From positions 806,001 to 870,000 of the forward strand of contig OZ255825.1 in assembly GCA_965277535.1 (NCBI GenBank): 64,000 nucleotides of DNA, read 5' to 3'. Below the pieces are notes generated by a model that saw only the letters and a program-made list of their open reading frames with translations, was not told the origin of the DNA and searched no databases. Origin of the DNA: Ilyomonas sp965277535. GTDB lineage: Bacteria > Bacteroidota > Bacteroidia > Chitinophagales > Chitinophagaceae. Positions 9,666 through 19,257 of the stretch are shown piece after piece. Position 1 is the stretch's first letter. Each line of letters begins with the position of its first letter. The position numbers were made by a program, and so were the translations under genes.

Positions 9666-10784
9666 ATGAAGGAGTTGCACGATATTATACAGGCTTATAA
9701 CAAAGCCTGTTTGCAAAATAAACAAACCGCACTGGCAACGGTGGTGAAGGTTGAAGGTTCATCTTATCGCCGCCCCGGCGCAAGAATGTTGGTAACTGAA
9801 GGGGGCGAAATTACCGGTGCAATAAGCGGTGGTTGTTTGGAAGGCGATGCTTTGCGCAAAGCTTTATTGGCAATCGCACAAAAGAAAAATAAGCTTGAGA
9901 TATACGATACAACCGGCGAAGACGATGCTACACTCGGCATTCAGTTAGGATGCAATGGCATTGTTTATATTTTGTTTGAACCTCTGCAAAGTGATGACGC
10001 AAATAATCCGATTCATCTTTTGCAAAAAGTAGCTGAACAAAGAAGAGACGCAGTGATAGCAACCTTTTTCAACGAAAACAAATCGGGTGAACAAAAGGGA
10101 ACCTGTTGCTATGTAAGTGAAGAACAAACACATTGTTCTTTCAATACGCCGGAATTTGTTGTACCGAAAAGCCAAACCATTTTACGGCAAAAACAAACCT
10201 CTGTTGTACAGTACAAATATCAGTCTGTTCTCTATCAATTTGTACCGCCAACAGTACATTTGGTGGTTGTAGGTGCTGGCAACGATGCACAGCCTTTGAT
10301 TCAACTGGCAACTTTGCTGGGCTGGCAAACAACATTGATAGATGGAAGAGCGCCACATGCAACCAGGCAGCGGTTTCCGCAAGCACAAACTATCATCGTT
10401 TCCAAACCTCTTGATGCGTTATCTGGATTGCAGATTGATGAGCAAACGGCTTTTGTTATAATGACACACAATTATAATTATGATGTTCATTTGTTATCGC
10501 AATTGCTTCCATCGGGATGTAGCTATATCGGTGTGTTGGGACCCAAAAGCAAACTGCAACGCATGTTGCACGACATTGAGGAAAAAGGCGTTGCTGTTAG
10601 TGATGCTGAACTTGCCAACATTTATGGTCCGGTTGGGTTAGACATTGGTGCTGAAACGGCAGAAGAAATTGCAGTGTCTGTTATCGCTGAAATTAAAGCA
10701 GTGCTATCGGGTAGAAAGGGAACAATGTTAAGAGATAATACACTTCACATTCATCAACGTTCGTTCCTTGCACAGTATGAATAA
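9666..10784 (+). CDS. XdhC/CoxI family molybdenum-enzyme maturation factor
   Basis: 372 residues. The N-terminal XdhC_CoxI domain shows SSYRRPGARMLV (about 31-42) and SGGCLEGD (about 54-61), and the C-terminal Rossmann-like domain begins with VHLVVVGAGNDAQPL. XdhC proteins bind molybdenum cofactor, promote its sulfuration and insert it into xanthine-oxidase-family enzymes, so the client here is almost certainly PaoC. The gene starts 3 bases after paoC and its end overlaps the next start by 8 bases, indicating translational coupling. Function is known from the family, not shown here. Confidence 0.87.
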   Translation: MKELHDIIQAYNKACLQNKQTALATVVKVEGSSYRRPGARMLVTEGGEITGAISGGCLEGDALRKALLAIAQKKNKLEIYDTTGEDDATLGIQLGCNGIVYILFEPLQSDDANNPIHLLQKVAEQRRDAVIATFFNENKSGEQKGTCCYVSEEQTHCSFNTPEFVVPKSQTILRQKQTSVVQYKYQSVLYQFVPPTVHLVVVGAGNDAQPLIQLATLLGWQTTLIDGRAPHATRQRFPQAQTIIVSKPLDALSGLQIDEQTAFVIMTHNYNYDVHLLSQLLPSGCSYIGVLGPKSKLQRMLHDIEEKGVAVSDAELANIYGPVGLDIGAETAEEIAVSVIAEIKAVLSGRKGTMLRDNTLHIHQRSFLAQYE

Positions 10785-11376
10785 TACGGGCATCATTATT
10801 TTGGCTGCCGGAAATTCCTCGCGTTTGGGCAAACCCAAACAGCTTTTATCATACAAACGCAAAACATTACTACAACACATTATTGACGAGGCATTGGTTG
10901 CGCAGTTGCATCCGGTTGTAGTAGTTACGGGAGCAAACAGTGAACTCATTTCGCAAAACATATTTCAGTCTGTTCATATTGCTTTTAATCAAAATTGGCG
11001 GCAGGGCATGGCTTCTGGTATTGCTGTTGGAATGGAAGCTTTGTTATCTATCAATAACTCAATAGAAGCCGTTATTCTTGCGGTTTGCGATCAGCCTTTT
11101 GTTTCATCACAATTGTTTCTTCAATTGAAAAATGTGCAAAAACAAACCGGCAAAGGTATTGTTGCATCACACTATGCAAATACAATGGGAACGCCGGTTT
11201 TATTTACTCAACTTTACTTTGGTCAAGTGTTACATTTATCGGGCAAAGGCGGTGCAAAACAACTGACAGAAATATATAAAGATGATGTTGCTACTGTTCC
11301 ATTTCCCAAAGGAAATATTGATATTGATACAGAAAAGGATTATGAAGATTTATTGCAAAACGAAAAGCGTTTTTAA
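10777..11376 (+). CDS. MocA/MobA-like molybdenum cofactor nucleotidyltransferase
   Basis: 199 residues. The N-terminus IIILAAGNSSRLGKPKQLL is the nucleotide-binding signature of the MobA-like NTP transferase fold, and CDQPF supplies the metal-binding Asp. MocA adds CMP to molybdopterin to give the cytosine dinucleotide form used by xanthine-oxidase-family enzymes such as PaoABC. The start at 10777 overlaps the xdhC stop; an ATG at 10768 is possible but adds only three residues. It closes the aldehyde oxidoreductase operon. CMP rather than GMP specificity is inferred from context. Confidence 0.85.
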   Translation: MNNTGIIILAAGNSSRLGKPKQLLSYKRKTLLQHIIDEALVAQLHPVVVVTGANSELISQNIFQSVHIAFNQNWRQGMASGIAVGMEALLSINNSIEAVILAVCDQPFVSSQLFLQLKNVQKQTGKGIVASHYANTMGTPVLFTQLYFGQVLHLSGKGGAKQLTEIYKDDVATVPFPKGNIDIDTEKDYEDLLQNEKRF

Positions 11377-11714
11377 AATAAGTTGAACGAACGAAAGCCA
11401 CTTTTGCTCATTATTTTGCAATCAAAATTGTTTGAAAAATGGATAAAAACAAAGGAAAACGCAATCGGTTGCAATTTATTTCTTAGCATTGCTTTGCGTT
11501 TACTCATTTACGGTAACTATTTTGATAAAAGCTTGCTGATTCATGCTATTGTTATGAGGTTTATTTAAACATAAATTTTCTAAAACAACAAAGACAGTTC
11601 TTTCTGTTTTGAACAAAATCATCAAATCAATATCATAATTACGTTAGACAATTGCTTTTTTATTTACATTATAACATCAAAACCAATTATAAAATCAATA
11701 AAAAATCTTACGCT
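11377..11714 (+). other. Intergenic region upstream of xylA
   Basis: This 338-base AT-rich gap between the Mo-enzyme operon and xylA has one short open frame (11383-11568) with no recognisable protein features, which I do not call. It does contain a LacI-type operator at 11461-11472 and a long AT-rich run before the xylA ATG. No exact TAnnTTTG element or hairpin terminator is visible, so the end of the upstream operon and the xylA start site cannot be placed. Confidence 0.5.
11461..11472. promoter_or_regulatory. Candidate LacI-family operator upstream of xylA
   Basis: GCAATCGGTTGC fits the general LacI-family pattern GCAAnCGnTTGC with its central CG. It is about 240 bases before the xylA ATG, far for an operator unless the 5' leader is long. 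No LacI-type regulator gene is in the window. Xylose genes controlled by a LacI- or XylR-type factor would make sense, but this is inference from one site. Confidence 0.4.
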
Positions 11715-13043
11715 ATGCAAGTAATAATAGGGGACAAAGAGTATTTCAGGGGCATTTCACAGGTAAAGTATGAAGGCTTGGAAAGCGACAACCCGCTCTG
11801 CTTCCGCTGGTACGATGAAAACCGGGTGGTCGGAGGCAAAACACTCAAAGAACACCTTCGCTTTGCCTGTGCTTACTGGCATTCCTTTGTCAACGAAGGC
11901 TCCGATCCCTTTGGCCCCGGCACCCACCTCTTTGAATGGAATACAAAAGAAGACGCCGTTGAAAGAGCCAAAGACAAAATGGACGCTGCTTTTGAGTTCA
12001 TCACTAAAATGAACATTCCCTTTTACTGCTTCCACGACGTAGATGTGGTGGATTATGTTCAGGATGTAAAGGAAAACGACCGCCGCCTGCAAACGATGGT
12101 TGACTATGCCAAACAAAAGCAAGAAGAAAGCGGTGTAAAGCTGCTTTGGGGCACGGCTAATGTGTTCTCTAATCCCCGTTACATGAACGGTGCTTCCACC
12201 AACCCCGACTTTGGCGTGCTCTCTCATGCCGCCGCACAGGTAAAAGGCGCCATTGATGCCACCATCCAGCTCGGTGGTGAAGGCTATGTGTTCTGGGGCG
12301 GAAGAGAAGGCTACATGACCCTTTTGAACACCGACATGAAGCGTGAAAAAGAACACCTCGCCCGCTTTCTTCACACGGCCAAAGACTATGCAAGAAAGAA
12401 TGGTTTTAAGGGCACCTTCCTAATTGAGCCCAAACCAATGGAACCTACCAAGCACCAGTATGATTATGACTGTGAAACGGTCATTGGTTTCTTACGCCAA
12501 TGGAATTTACTCGATGACTTTAAGATCAACATTGAAGTAAACCATGCAACGCTTGCCGGTCATACCTTTCAGCATGAGATGCAGGTAGCAGCCGACGCCG
12601 GTGTGCTGGGCTCGCTGGATGCCAACCGCGGTGATTATCAGAATGGCTGGGACACCGATCAATTTCCCAACAACATCAATGAATTAACCGAAGCCATGCT
12701 TGTATTTTTAGAAGCGGGTGGCTTGCAGGGCGGTGGTATTAATTTCGACGCAAAAATCAGGAGGTCTTCTACTGACCAGGCAGATTTATTCCATGCGCAC
12801 ATTGGCGGCATGGATACATTTGCAAGAGCCTTGATTACAGCAGATGCCATTCTCCAGAAATCGGATTACAGCAAACTGCGTAAGGACAGGTATTCCTCTT
12901 TTGACATGGGCAAAGGAAAAGAGTATGAAGAAGGAAAGCTATCGTTCGAAGACCTTCACACTTATGCCATTGAACAAGGTGAGCCGAAAACGATTAGCGG
13001 AAGACAGGAATACATGGAAAACATCATCAACCGGTTCATTTGA
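11715..13043 (+). CDS. xylA: Xylose isomerase
   Basis: 442 residues, the usual length for group II xylose isomerases, converting D-xylose to D-xylulose. The catalytic His107 and Asp110 lie in PFYCFHDVD; metal ligands are in FLIEPKPMEPTKHQ and NIEVNHATLAGHTFQHE, and the C-terminal metal site includes LGSLDANRGD. The start at 11715 gives the expected N-terminus MQVIIGDKEYFRGI; longer frames upstream add AT-rich nonsense. It is followed by xylulokinase after 116 bases, so the pair forms the classical bacterial xylose pathway. Part of this gene looks richer in C-ending codons than its neighbours, which may reflect high expression or transfer. Confidence 0.96.
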   Translation: MQVIIGDKEYFRGISQVKYEGLESDNPLCFRWYDENRVVGGKTLKEHLRFACAYWHSFVNEGSDPFGPGTHLFEWNTKEDAVERAKDKMDAAFEFITKMNIPFYCFHDVDVVDYVQDVKENDRRLQTMVDYAKQKQEESGVKLLWGTANVFSNPRYMNGASTNPDFGVLSHAAAQVKGAIDATIQLGGEGYVFWGGREGYMTLLNTDMKREKEHLARFLHTAKDYARKNGFKGTFLIEPKPMEPTKHQYDYDCETVIGFLRQWNLLDDFKINIEVNHATLAGHTFQHEMQVAADAGVLGSLDANRGDYQNGWDTDQFPNNINELTEAMLVFLEAGGLQGGGINFDAKIRRSSTDQADLFHAHIGGMDTFARALITADAILQKSDYSKLRKDRYSSFDMGKGKEYEEGKLSFEDLHTYAIEQGEPKTISGRQEYMENIINRFI

Positions 13044-13159
13044 TTAAATAATTAAGATTGAACATTGAATGATATTTTTGAAGCAATAACGACTTTTGTT
13101 TTTGCCCATATTTTTACCTGTAAAATATTCGATCTTACCCATTACTTATTCATTTCATT

Positions 13160-14638
13160 ATGCTACTACTTGGTATAGACGTGGGCACTTCGTCCATCAA
13201 AGTTTCCGTTGTTGATGGCGCTACGCATCAAACCCTTGCATCGGCACAATATCCTGATGTAGAACGCGAAATCATTTCGCTTAAACCGGGCTGGGCAGAA
13301 CAATCGCCCGAACAGTGGTGGAAAGACGTGAAAGAAGCCATCAAAAAAGTGAATGGCTCGGGCAGGTATAACAAAGGCGATATTGGAGCCATTGGCATCT
13401 CTTACCAGATGCATGGTTTGGTTTTACTTGATAAAGAAGGGGCAGTGCTGCGCAACAGCATCATCTGGTGCGACAGCCGTGCGGTTGCTTATGGCGAAAG
13501 AGCTTTTCAAAATATCGGCAAAAACAAATGTTTGCACGATTTGCTCAATTCACCGGGTAATTTTACGGCTGCAAAATTAGCCTGGGTAAAAGAAGCTGAA
13601 CCACAGATTTTTGAAAAGATTGATAAGGCAATGCTTCCCGGCGATTTCATCGCGCAGCGATTAACAGGAAACATTACTACAACACCATCTGCGCTGTCGG
13701 AAAGCATCTTGTGGAACTTTAGGGAGAACAAACTGGCGACAGAAGTAATGAATGAATTTGGGTTTGATAATGCCATCATTCCAAACATACAAAATGTATT
13801 TTCTGAACACGGAACCTTAAGCGAAGAAGTAGCAGCAGAACTGTCGTTGAAAAAGGGCATTCCTGTTACTTATAAAGCCGGCGATCAGCCTAACAATGCG
13901 CTATCATTGAATGTGCTTCAGCCGGGTGAAGTAGCCGCAACAGCAGGCACTTCAGGTGTGATTTATGGCGTTAGCAATGCACTTACCTACGACCCGCAAA
14001 GCCGCGTCAACAGCTTTGCGCATGTAAATCATAGCAATGATGAAACAAGAGTAGGTGTTTTGCTTTGCATCAATGGCACAGGCATACTCAACAAGTGGGT
14101 AAAGACTATTACCAACAGCCCATCTTATCCGCAAATGAACGAAGCTGCCGGTGCTGTTGCGCCCGGCAGCGATGGCTTGCTGATATTGCCTTTTGGCAAT
14201 GGCGCCGAACGAATGCTAAACAACCGAATGGTAGGTGCCCATATACTTGATATAGGTTTGAATAAACATACCAGCGCGCACATTTATCACGCAGCGCAGG
14301 AAGGCATTGCTTTCGCCTTTCGTTATGGACTGGATATCATGCGCAGCAATGGAATGCAGCCTGTGGTGATACGTGCAGGCAAAGCCAACATGTTTTTGAG
14401 CCCCGTGTTTTGCCAGGCGTTTGTTAATGCAACCGGCGTGTCTGTTGAGTTGTACGATTGCGACGGAAGTGTAGGCGCAGCTATTGGTGCAGGCATTGGC
14501 GTTGGTTATTTTAAAAATCCATCTGATGCTTTTGCCAACCGGAAAGTGCTCAACATCATTCAACCTTCACTAACAAGCTTGTACAACGAGCTTTATGAAA
14601 AATGGAAAACATTGCTTCAAAGGCATTTGAGTGAGTAA
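13160..14638 (+). CDS. xylB: Xylulokinase
   Basis: 492 residues of the FGGY carbohydrate kinase family, phosphorylating D-xylulose to xylulose 5-phosphate for the pentose phosphate pathway. The N-terminal nucleotide-binding strand LLLGIDVGTSSIKVSV, SYQMHGLVLLD near residue 80, and GTSGVIYG in the second domain fit xylulokinase rather than glycerol kinase. It follows xylA on the same strand. The 116-base gap carries an exact copy of the dispersed motif (13095-13106) followed by CATATTTTT, so expression may be partly independent of xylA. Confidence 0.94.
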   Translation: MLLLGIDVGTSSIKVSVVDGATHQTLASAQYPDVEREIISLKPGWAEQSPEQWWKDVKEAIKKVNGSGRYNKGDIGAIGISYQMHGLVLLDKEGAVLRNSIIWCDSRAVAYGERAFQNIGKNKCLHDLLNSPGNFTAAKLAWVKEAEPQIFEKIDKAMLPGDFIAQRLTGNITTTPSALSESILWNFRENKLATEVMNEFGFDNAIIPNIQNVFSEHGTLSEEVAAELSLKKGIPVTYKAGDQPNNALSLNVLQPGEVAATAGTSGVIYGVSNALTYDPQSRVNSFAHVNHSNDETRVGVLLCINGTGILNKWVKTITNSPSYPQMNEAAGAVAPGSDGLLILPFGNGAERMLNNRMVGAHILDIGLNKHTSAHIYHAAQEGIAFAFRYGLDIMRSNGMQPVVIRAGKANMFLSPVFCQAFVNATGVSVELYDCDGSVGAAIGAGIGVGYFKNPSDAFANRKVLNIIQPSLTSLYNELYEKWKTLLQRHLSE

Positions 14639-14763
14639 AAAAACAGAAGAATCAGCAGCTATAAGTTAAGGCATTACAACCCAATGAAGAGATACAAAGC
14701 TTGCAGTTCTTAACTATAAAAATGAACAAAACCAAACAACAAGCCAGCCTAAGCCAGCCTTTG

Positions 14764-15927
14764 ATGGAACAAACGATGCGCTGGTTTGGACCGAATGATC
14801 CGGTTGCGTTATCATTTATCCGGCAAGCCGGATGTACGGGTGTTGTTACAGCTTTGCATCACATTCCGGTGGGCGATGTTTGGGAAACGGAGGAAATTAA
14901 CCAACGAAAAAAAGAAGTAGAAAGTGCCGGCATGACGTGGACTGTAATTGAAAGCCTGCCTGTGCATGAAGACATCAAAAAACAAACCGGCAACTATCTT
15001 CATTACATCAACAATTACAAACAAAGTCTTCGCAATGTGGCTGCCTGCGGATTGAAAGTGGTAACCTACAATTTTATGCCTATCCTCGATTGGATGCGCA
15101 CGCATATCTCTTATTCTTTACCCGATGGAAGCAAAGCTTTGTATTTTGAACGAACTGCATTTATTGCTTTTGACCTGTTTTTATTGCAGCGACCCAATGC
15201 GGCAAACGACTACAACAGAGAAGATATTGAAAAAGCAAAGCACCGTTTTAGTAGCATGACTGATGAAGAAAAAGAAGTGCTTTACACCAATGCTTTATTG
15301 GGCTTGCCCGGCAGCGAAGAGAGATTTACAAAAGAACAGATTCTTGCAGCTCTCAAAACCTACGAACACATTACTGCAAAAAAATTGAAGGAACACTTGT
15401 TTTATTTTTTGCAGCAAATTGTGCCGGTTGCAGAAGAAGTAGGTTTGAAAATGGCAATCCATCCTGATGATCCGCCCTACCCGATTCTTGGTTTGCCACG
15501 CATTGTAAGCACCGAAGAAGATGCAAAAGAATTGCTGGCGGCTGCTCCCTCTCCTGCCAACGGCTTGTGCTTTTGCACGGGTTCATTTGGGGTAAGAAAA
15601 GACAACGATTTGGTGGAGATGATACAACGTTTTGGCGATCGTATTCATTTCCTTCACCTCCGTAATACCAAACGCGATGCGGAAGGCAATTTTTACGAAG
15701 CCGATCACTTACAGGGCGATACTAACATGTATGCTGTGGTAAAAGAAATTGTACGCCTGATGCAAAAGCGGGGCACATCTATTCCAATGCGTCCGGATCA
15801 TGGTCATCAGATGTTAGATGATTTATCAAAAAAAACATATCCCGGTTATTCGGCAATCGGCAGGTTGAAAGGGCTTGCTGAATTAAGAGGTTTGGAATTG
15901 GGTATCGTTGGAGCAATACAAGAATAA
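14764..15927 (+). CDS. uxuA: Mannonate dehydratase
   Basis: 387 residues from the chosen start MEQTMRWFGPNDPV, which matches the known N-terminus of UxuA; an in-frame ATG at 14722 would add 14 residues (MNKTKQQASLSQPL). The enzyme dehydrates D-mannonate to 2-keto-3-deoxygluconate in glucuronate breakdown. Family segments seen include GCTGVVTALHHIPVGDVW, MAIHPDDPPYPILGLPRIVS, FCTGSFG and PMRPDHGHQ with metal-binding His residues. Placed after xylAB, it suggests use of glucuronoxylan, giving both xylose and glucuronate. No kinase or aldolase of that pathway follows. Confidence 0.93.
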   Translation: MEQTMRWFGPNDPVALSFIRQAGCTGVVTALHHIPVGDVWETEEINQRKKEVESAGMTWTVIESLPVHEDIKKQTGNYLHYINNYKQSLRNVAACGLKVVTYNFMPILDWMRTHISYSLPDGSKALYFERTAFIAFDLFLLQRPNAANDYNREDIEKAKHRFSSMTDEEKEVLYTNALLGLPGSEERFTKEQILAALKTYEHITAKKLKEHLFYFLQQIVPVAEEVGLKMAIHPDDPPYPILGLPRIVSTEEDAKELLAAAPSPANGLCFCTGSFGVRKDNDLVEMIQRFGDRIHFLHLRNTKRDAEGNFYEADHLQGDTNMYAVVKEIVRLMQKRGTSIPMRPDHGHQMLDDLSKKTYPGYSAIGRLKGLAELRGLELGIVGAIQE

Positions 15928-16028
15928 GACTCGCTGTTGTTTACACTTTTGGTTTTAGCTGATTTTTCTGATTGAATACAATTCATAACTTGAATGCATG
16001 ATAGGCAATCAACTTTTTTATAAAAGCA

Positions 16029-16057
16029 AAAAAGCATTGAAAAAATCAATGCTTTTT
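16029..16057 (-). terminator. Terminator downstream of tRNA-Asp
   Basis: AAAAAGCATTGA (16029-16040) pairs perfectly with TCAATGCTTTTT (16046-16057) around an A5 loop. On the minus strand it lies directly after the tRNA-Asp gene and ends in a T tract. Confidence 0.8.
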
Positions 16058-16060
16058 GGG

Positions 16061-16134
16061 CGGACTGGACGGGACTCGAACCCGCGACCTCTGCCGTGAC
16101 AGGGCAGCATTCTAACCAACTGAACTACCAATCC
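16061..16134 (-). tRNA. tRNA-Asp (GTC)
   Basis: The minus strand folds as a 74-base cloverleaf. The acceptor arm is GGATTGG/CCAGTCC, the anticodon stem CTGCC/GGCAG encloses CTGTCAC with anticodon GTC, and the T arm is CGGGTTCGAGTCCCG. CCA is not encoded. The gene sits between uxuA and accA, opposite in direction to both, with its own terminator. Confidence 0.95.
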
Positions 16135-16232
16135 TCTTGTTCACTTTCGGGGCTGCAAATATAAGCGCAAACATTTTTTATCAGCAAATCTTTTCTACCT
16201 TTATTTTTACCTTCTATTTATTGAAAAACAGT

Positions 16233-17207
16233 ATGCCACAATATCCTAACAGACAGTTTCTTGATTTTGAACAACCGATAAAAGACTTGTATGAACAAAT
16301 TGATGGAACCAAAAAGCTGGCAGCTAAAAATCCAAAAATTAACTACGATTCTACGCTTGAACAATTGGAACATTCGATAATAGAAAAACGAACTGAAATA
16401 ACGGAACACCTAACGCCCTGGCAACGGGTGCAATTGAGCCGGCATCCCGACCGACCGTACACTCTAAAATACGTTGAAAAGATGACGACCAACTTTGTTG
16501 AGTTGCACGGGGATAGAAACGTGCGCGACGACAAAGCGATGGTGGGCGGTTTTGCAGAATTGGATGGCGAAACGGTGATGATCATTGGTCATCAAAAAGG
16601 GGCAAATACAAAGCTGCGTCAGCTCCGCAATTTTGGCATGGCAAATCCCGAAGGTTATCGCAAAGCTTTGCGCTTAATGAAGCTGGCAGAGAAATTCAAC
16701 AAGCCTGTTATAACAATGATTGATACACCAGGTGCTTTCCCCGGAGCCGAAGCTGAAGAACGTGGACAAGGCGAAGCTATCGCGCGGAACATTTATGAAA
16801 TGATACGTTTGAAAGTGCCGGTCATTTGTGTGATCATTGGCGAAGGCGCCAGTGGTGGTGCATTGGGAATTGGTGTTGGCGATAAAGTGCTAATGATGGA
16901 GAACACCTGGTACACCGTGATTTCGCCGGAAAATTGCAGTTCCATTTTATGGCGTAGCTGGGAGAAAAAAGAAGTGGCGGCAGAACAACTGCATCTTACT
17001 TCAAAAGACATGAAGGGCTTTGGATTGGTTGACGAAATTGTGTCCGAACCTTTGGGCGGCGCACATTGGAATTACGACGAAGCCGCGCGATTATTAAAAG
17101 AATCAATCATCAAAGCATTGGGTGAAATTAAAAATATAAATGCTGAAGAGCGCATCAATAAGCGCATTGAAAAATTTGAAAAAATGGGCTTTTGGGAAGA
17201 AGTCTAA
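16233..17207 (+). CDS. accA: Acetyl-CoA carboxylase, carboxyltransferase subunit alpha
   Basis: 324 residues. AccA pairs with AccD to move the carboxyl group from biotin to acetyl-CoA, the first committed step of fatty acid synthesis. The N-terminus FLDFEQPIKDLYEQI, TPWQRVQLSRHPDRPYTL and the crotonase-like core GEGASGGALGIGVGD with ENTWYTVISPENCSSILW are all typical. The start at 16233 (MPQYPNRQFLDFE) is preferred because a longer frame would run back into the tRNA gene. It stands alone, ending 34 bases from a convergent gene. Confidence 0.96.
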   Translation: MPQYPNRQFLDFEQPIKDLYEQIDGTKKLAAKNPKINYDSTLEQLEHSIIEKRTEITEHLTPWQRVQLSRHPDRPYTLKYVEKMTTNFVELHGDRNVRDDKAMVGGFAELDGETVMIIGHQKGANTKLRQLRNFGMANPEGYRKALRLMKLAEKFNKPVITMIDTPGAFPGAEAEERGQGEAIARNIYEMIRLKVPVICVIIGEGASGGALGIGVGDKVLMMENTWYTVISPENCSSILWRSWEKKEVAAEQLHLTSKDMKGFGLVDEIVSEPLGGAHWNYDEAARLLKESIIKALGEIKNINAEERINKRIEKFEKMGFWEEV

Positions 17208-17240
17208 CCAATGCCAACCAATTTTCATGCAAAACAAAAC

Positions 17241-17624
17241 CTAATTATTAATGCGCAAAGTGATAACAGAAAATTTATCATCTGCACCTTTACTCATCAC
17301 CGTAATATTATAATTGTTTTTACCTATTAATTTACCTGTAACATACATTGTTCCGCCCATTTCGCGCTGCGAAGTAATATTGCACGAAGTAATGCCGTTG
17401 TCGGTAAAAAAACTCTTTAGGGTAGAAGCTGCCTGTGCTTTGGAAACGCCTTTCATTTCGTTGCTGTTCGGCAGTTTTACATCAACACTGTTGTCGAAAT
17501 ATTTTGCAAACTCTTCTGCATTGGCGGCTTTTAAAGCAGCCACCATTTCGTCTTTATTTCCTTGCAAGGAGGTAAACGAAAACAGAGCAAAAACGGCTAT
17601 CAATAAAAGTAAACGTTTCATCAT
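17241..17624 (-). CDS. DUF4783 domain protein, exported
   Basis: About 127 residues with an N-terminal signal peptide (MKRLLLLIAVFALFSFTSLQG) and a small cystatin/NTF2-like domain, as in DUF4783 proteins of Bacteroidota. Its repeats of 'EEFAKYFDNSVDVKLP' and 'TLKSFFTDNG' style match the family. Two adjacent ATG codons (17624 and 17621) are equally good starts. Function is unknown. It is convergent with accA and divergent from gpmI. Confidence 0.75.
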   Translation of the reverse strand: MMKRLLLLIAVFALFSFTSLQGNKDEMVAALKAANAEEFAKYFDNSVDVKLPNSNEMKGVSKAQAASTLKSFFTDNGITSCNITSQREMGGTMYVTGKLIGKNNYNITVMSKGADDKFSVITLRINN

Positions 17625-17733
17625 AAAATTGTTTATCAAACTATTTTCTAAAATTACAATATCAAACCCATTGTTGGATGTTCATTCACAACAAGGGTTG
17701 CTCCCTCTAACTAAAATCATTAAGTTTTAACAA

Positions 17734-19257
17734 ATGGAAAAGAAAGTAATTCTCATTATTATGGATGGATGGGGCTTGGGCAAAGTGTCTTCTTCCGACG
17801 CCATTCAACACGCCAATACGCCTTTTGTTTCATCGCTTTATAACAAATATCCCAACACCACTTTGATAACCTGCGGCGAAGCTGTTGGCCTGCCCGAAGG
17901 CCAAATGGGCAACAGCGAAGTAGGGCATCTCAACCTGGGTGCAGGCCGTATTGTGTACCAGGAATTGCAACGCATTAATGTTGCCATTCGCGATGCCGAT
18001 TTTTTTACAAATGAAACTTTGCTCACTTCTATCCATACAGCCAGAAACAGCAACAAGCCTTTGCACCTATTAGGTTTAGTGAGTGATGGCGGCGTGCACT
18101 CGCACACATCGCACTTAAAAGCCATTACCACTTTGTGCGCACAGGAAGGTTTGAAAGAAGTATATATCCATGCGTTCACAGATGGCAGAGACACGGACCC
18201 CAAAAGCGGATTGGGTTTTATTTCAGATTTAGAACAGCATTTAGCCAAAACCGTTGGCGCCATAGCCACGGTGAATGGCCGTTACTATGCGATGGACCGG
18301 GACAAACGATGGGATAGAATAAAATTGGCGTATGATGCCATGGTAAATGCAAAAGGGGAAACAGCAACCGATGCAATTGAAGCCATCAAGCAGTCGTATG
18401 AAAAAGGAGTAACCGATGAATTTATACTTCCTACGGTGATAATGAAAGATGACAAACCTGTTGCAACCATACAGGACGGCGATGTAGCCATCTGCTTTAA
18501 CTTCAGAACCGACCGTTGCCGCGAGATAACACAAGTGCTTACCCAACAGGACATGCACGAGTTGAACATGCACAAATTAAACCTTCATTATACTACCATG
18601 ACGGAGTATGATAAGACGTTTAAAAACGTGCATGTAGTGTTTGAAAACGATAACCTCACCAATACTTTAGGCGAAGTGCTGATGCGCAATAACAAAAAGC
18701 AAATACGCATTGCTGAAACAGAAAAATATCCGCATGTGTCTTTCTTTTTTAGTGGTGGAAGAGAAGTGCCGTTTGAAGGCGAGGTGCGGTTGATGGTGCC
18801 TTCGCCAAAAGTGGCAACCTACGATTTGCAACCCGAAATGAGTGCGGTTGAATTAACCGAAAAATTGTTACCGGAGATTGAAGGCGAAACGGCGGATTTT
18901 GTTTGTTTGAATTTTGCCAATGCAGACATGGTTGGGCACACCGGCGTTTGGGAAGCGGTGATAAAAGCTGTTGAAACTGTGGATGCCTGCGTGCAGCGCA
19001 TCGTTACTGCGAGCTTGCAACATGGCTATGATATATTGCTTACTGCCGACCATGGCAATGCCGATTATATGAAGAATGAAGATGGCTCGCCAAATACGCA
19101 ACACTCGTTGAATCTGGTGCCCTTGTTTTTAATTAGCAACGAATTTAAAGGAACCTTGAAAAAGGGTAAGCTGGGTGACATTGCTCCTACCATTTTGCAC
19201 ATGATGAATCTTCCCATTCCAGCAGAAATGAAAGGGAATGTGTTGGTAAGTGAGTAG
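17734..19257 (+). CDS. gpmI: 2,3-bisphosphoglycerate-independent phosphoglycerate mutase
   Basis: 507 residues, standard length, interconverting 3- and 2-phosphoglycerate in glycolysis. The alkaline-phosphatase-like domain starts ILIIMDGWGLG; the phosphorylated serine is Ser61 in QMGNSEVGHLNLGAGR, and the substrate loop HAFTDGRDTDPKSG is present. The C-terminal metal site shows ADHGNAD. It appears to be a single-gene unit with a gap on both sides. Confidence 0.96.
   Translation: MEKKVILIIMDGWGLGKVSSSDAIQHANTPFVSSLYNKYPNTTLITCGEAVGLPEGQMGNSEVGHLNLGAGRIVYQELQRINVAIRDADFFTNETLLTSIHTARNSNKPLHLLGLVSDGGVHSHTSHLKAITTLCAQEGLKEVYIHAFTDGRDTDPKSGLGFISDLEQHLAKTVGAIATVNGRYYAMDRDKRWDRIKLAYDAMVNAKGETATDAIEAIKQSYEKGVTDEFILPTVIMKDDKPVATIQDGDVAICFNFRTDRCREITQVLTQQDMHELNMHKLNLHYTTMTEYDKTFKNVHVVFENDNLTNTLGEVLMRNNKKQIRIAETEKYPHVSFFFSGGREVPFEGEVRLMVPSPKVATYDLQPEMSAVELTEKLLPEIEGETADFVCLNFANADMVGHTGVWEAVIKAVETVDACVQRIVTASLQHGYDILLTADHGNADYMKNEDGSPNTQHSLNLVPLFLISNEFKGTLKKGKLGDIAPTILHMMNLPIPAEMKGNVLVSE

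Noticed and set aside
11383..11568. Short open frame between the MocA-like gene and xylA
   Set aside because: No signal peptide, motif or promoter; it covers the candidate operator and reads as AT-rich noise.
11757..12374. A 205-codon open frame on the minus strand opposite xylA
   Set aside because: It lies wholly inside a clear xylose isomerase gene and has no family pattern; long antisense frames here follow from the codon use of the real gene.
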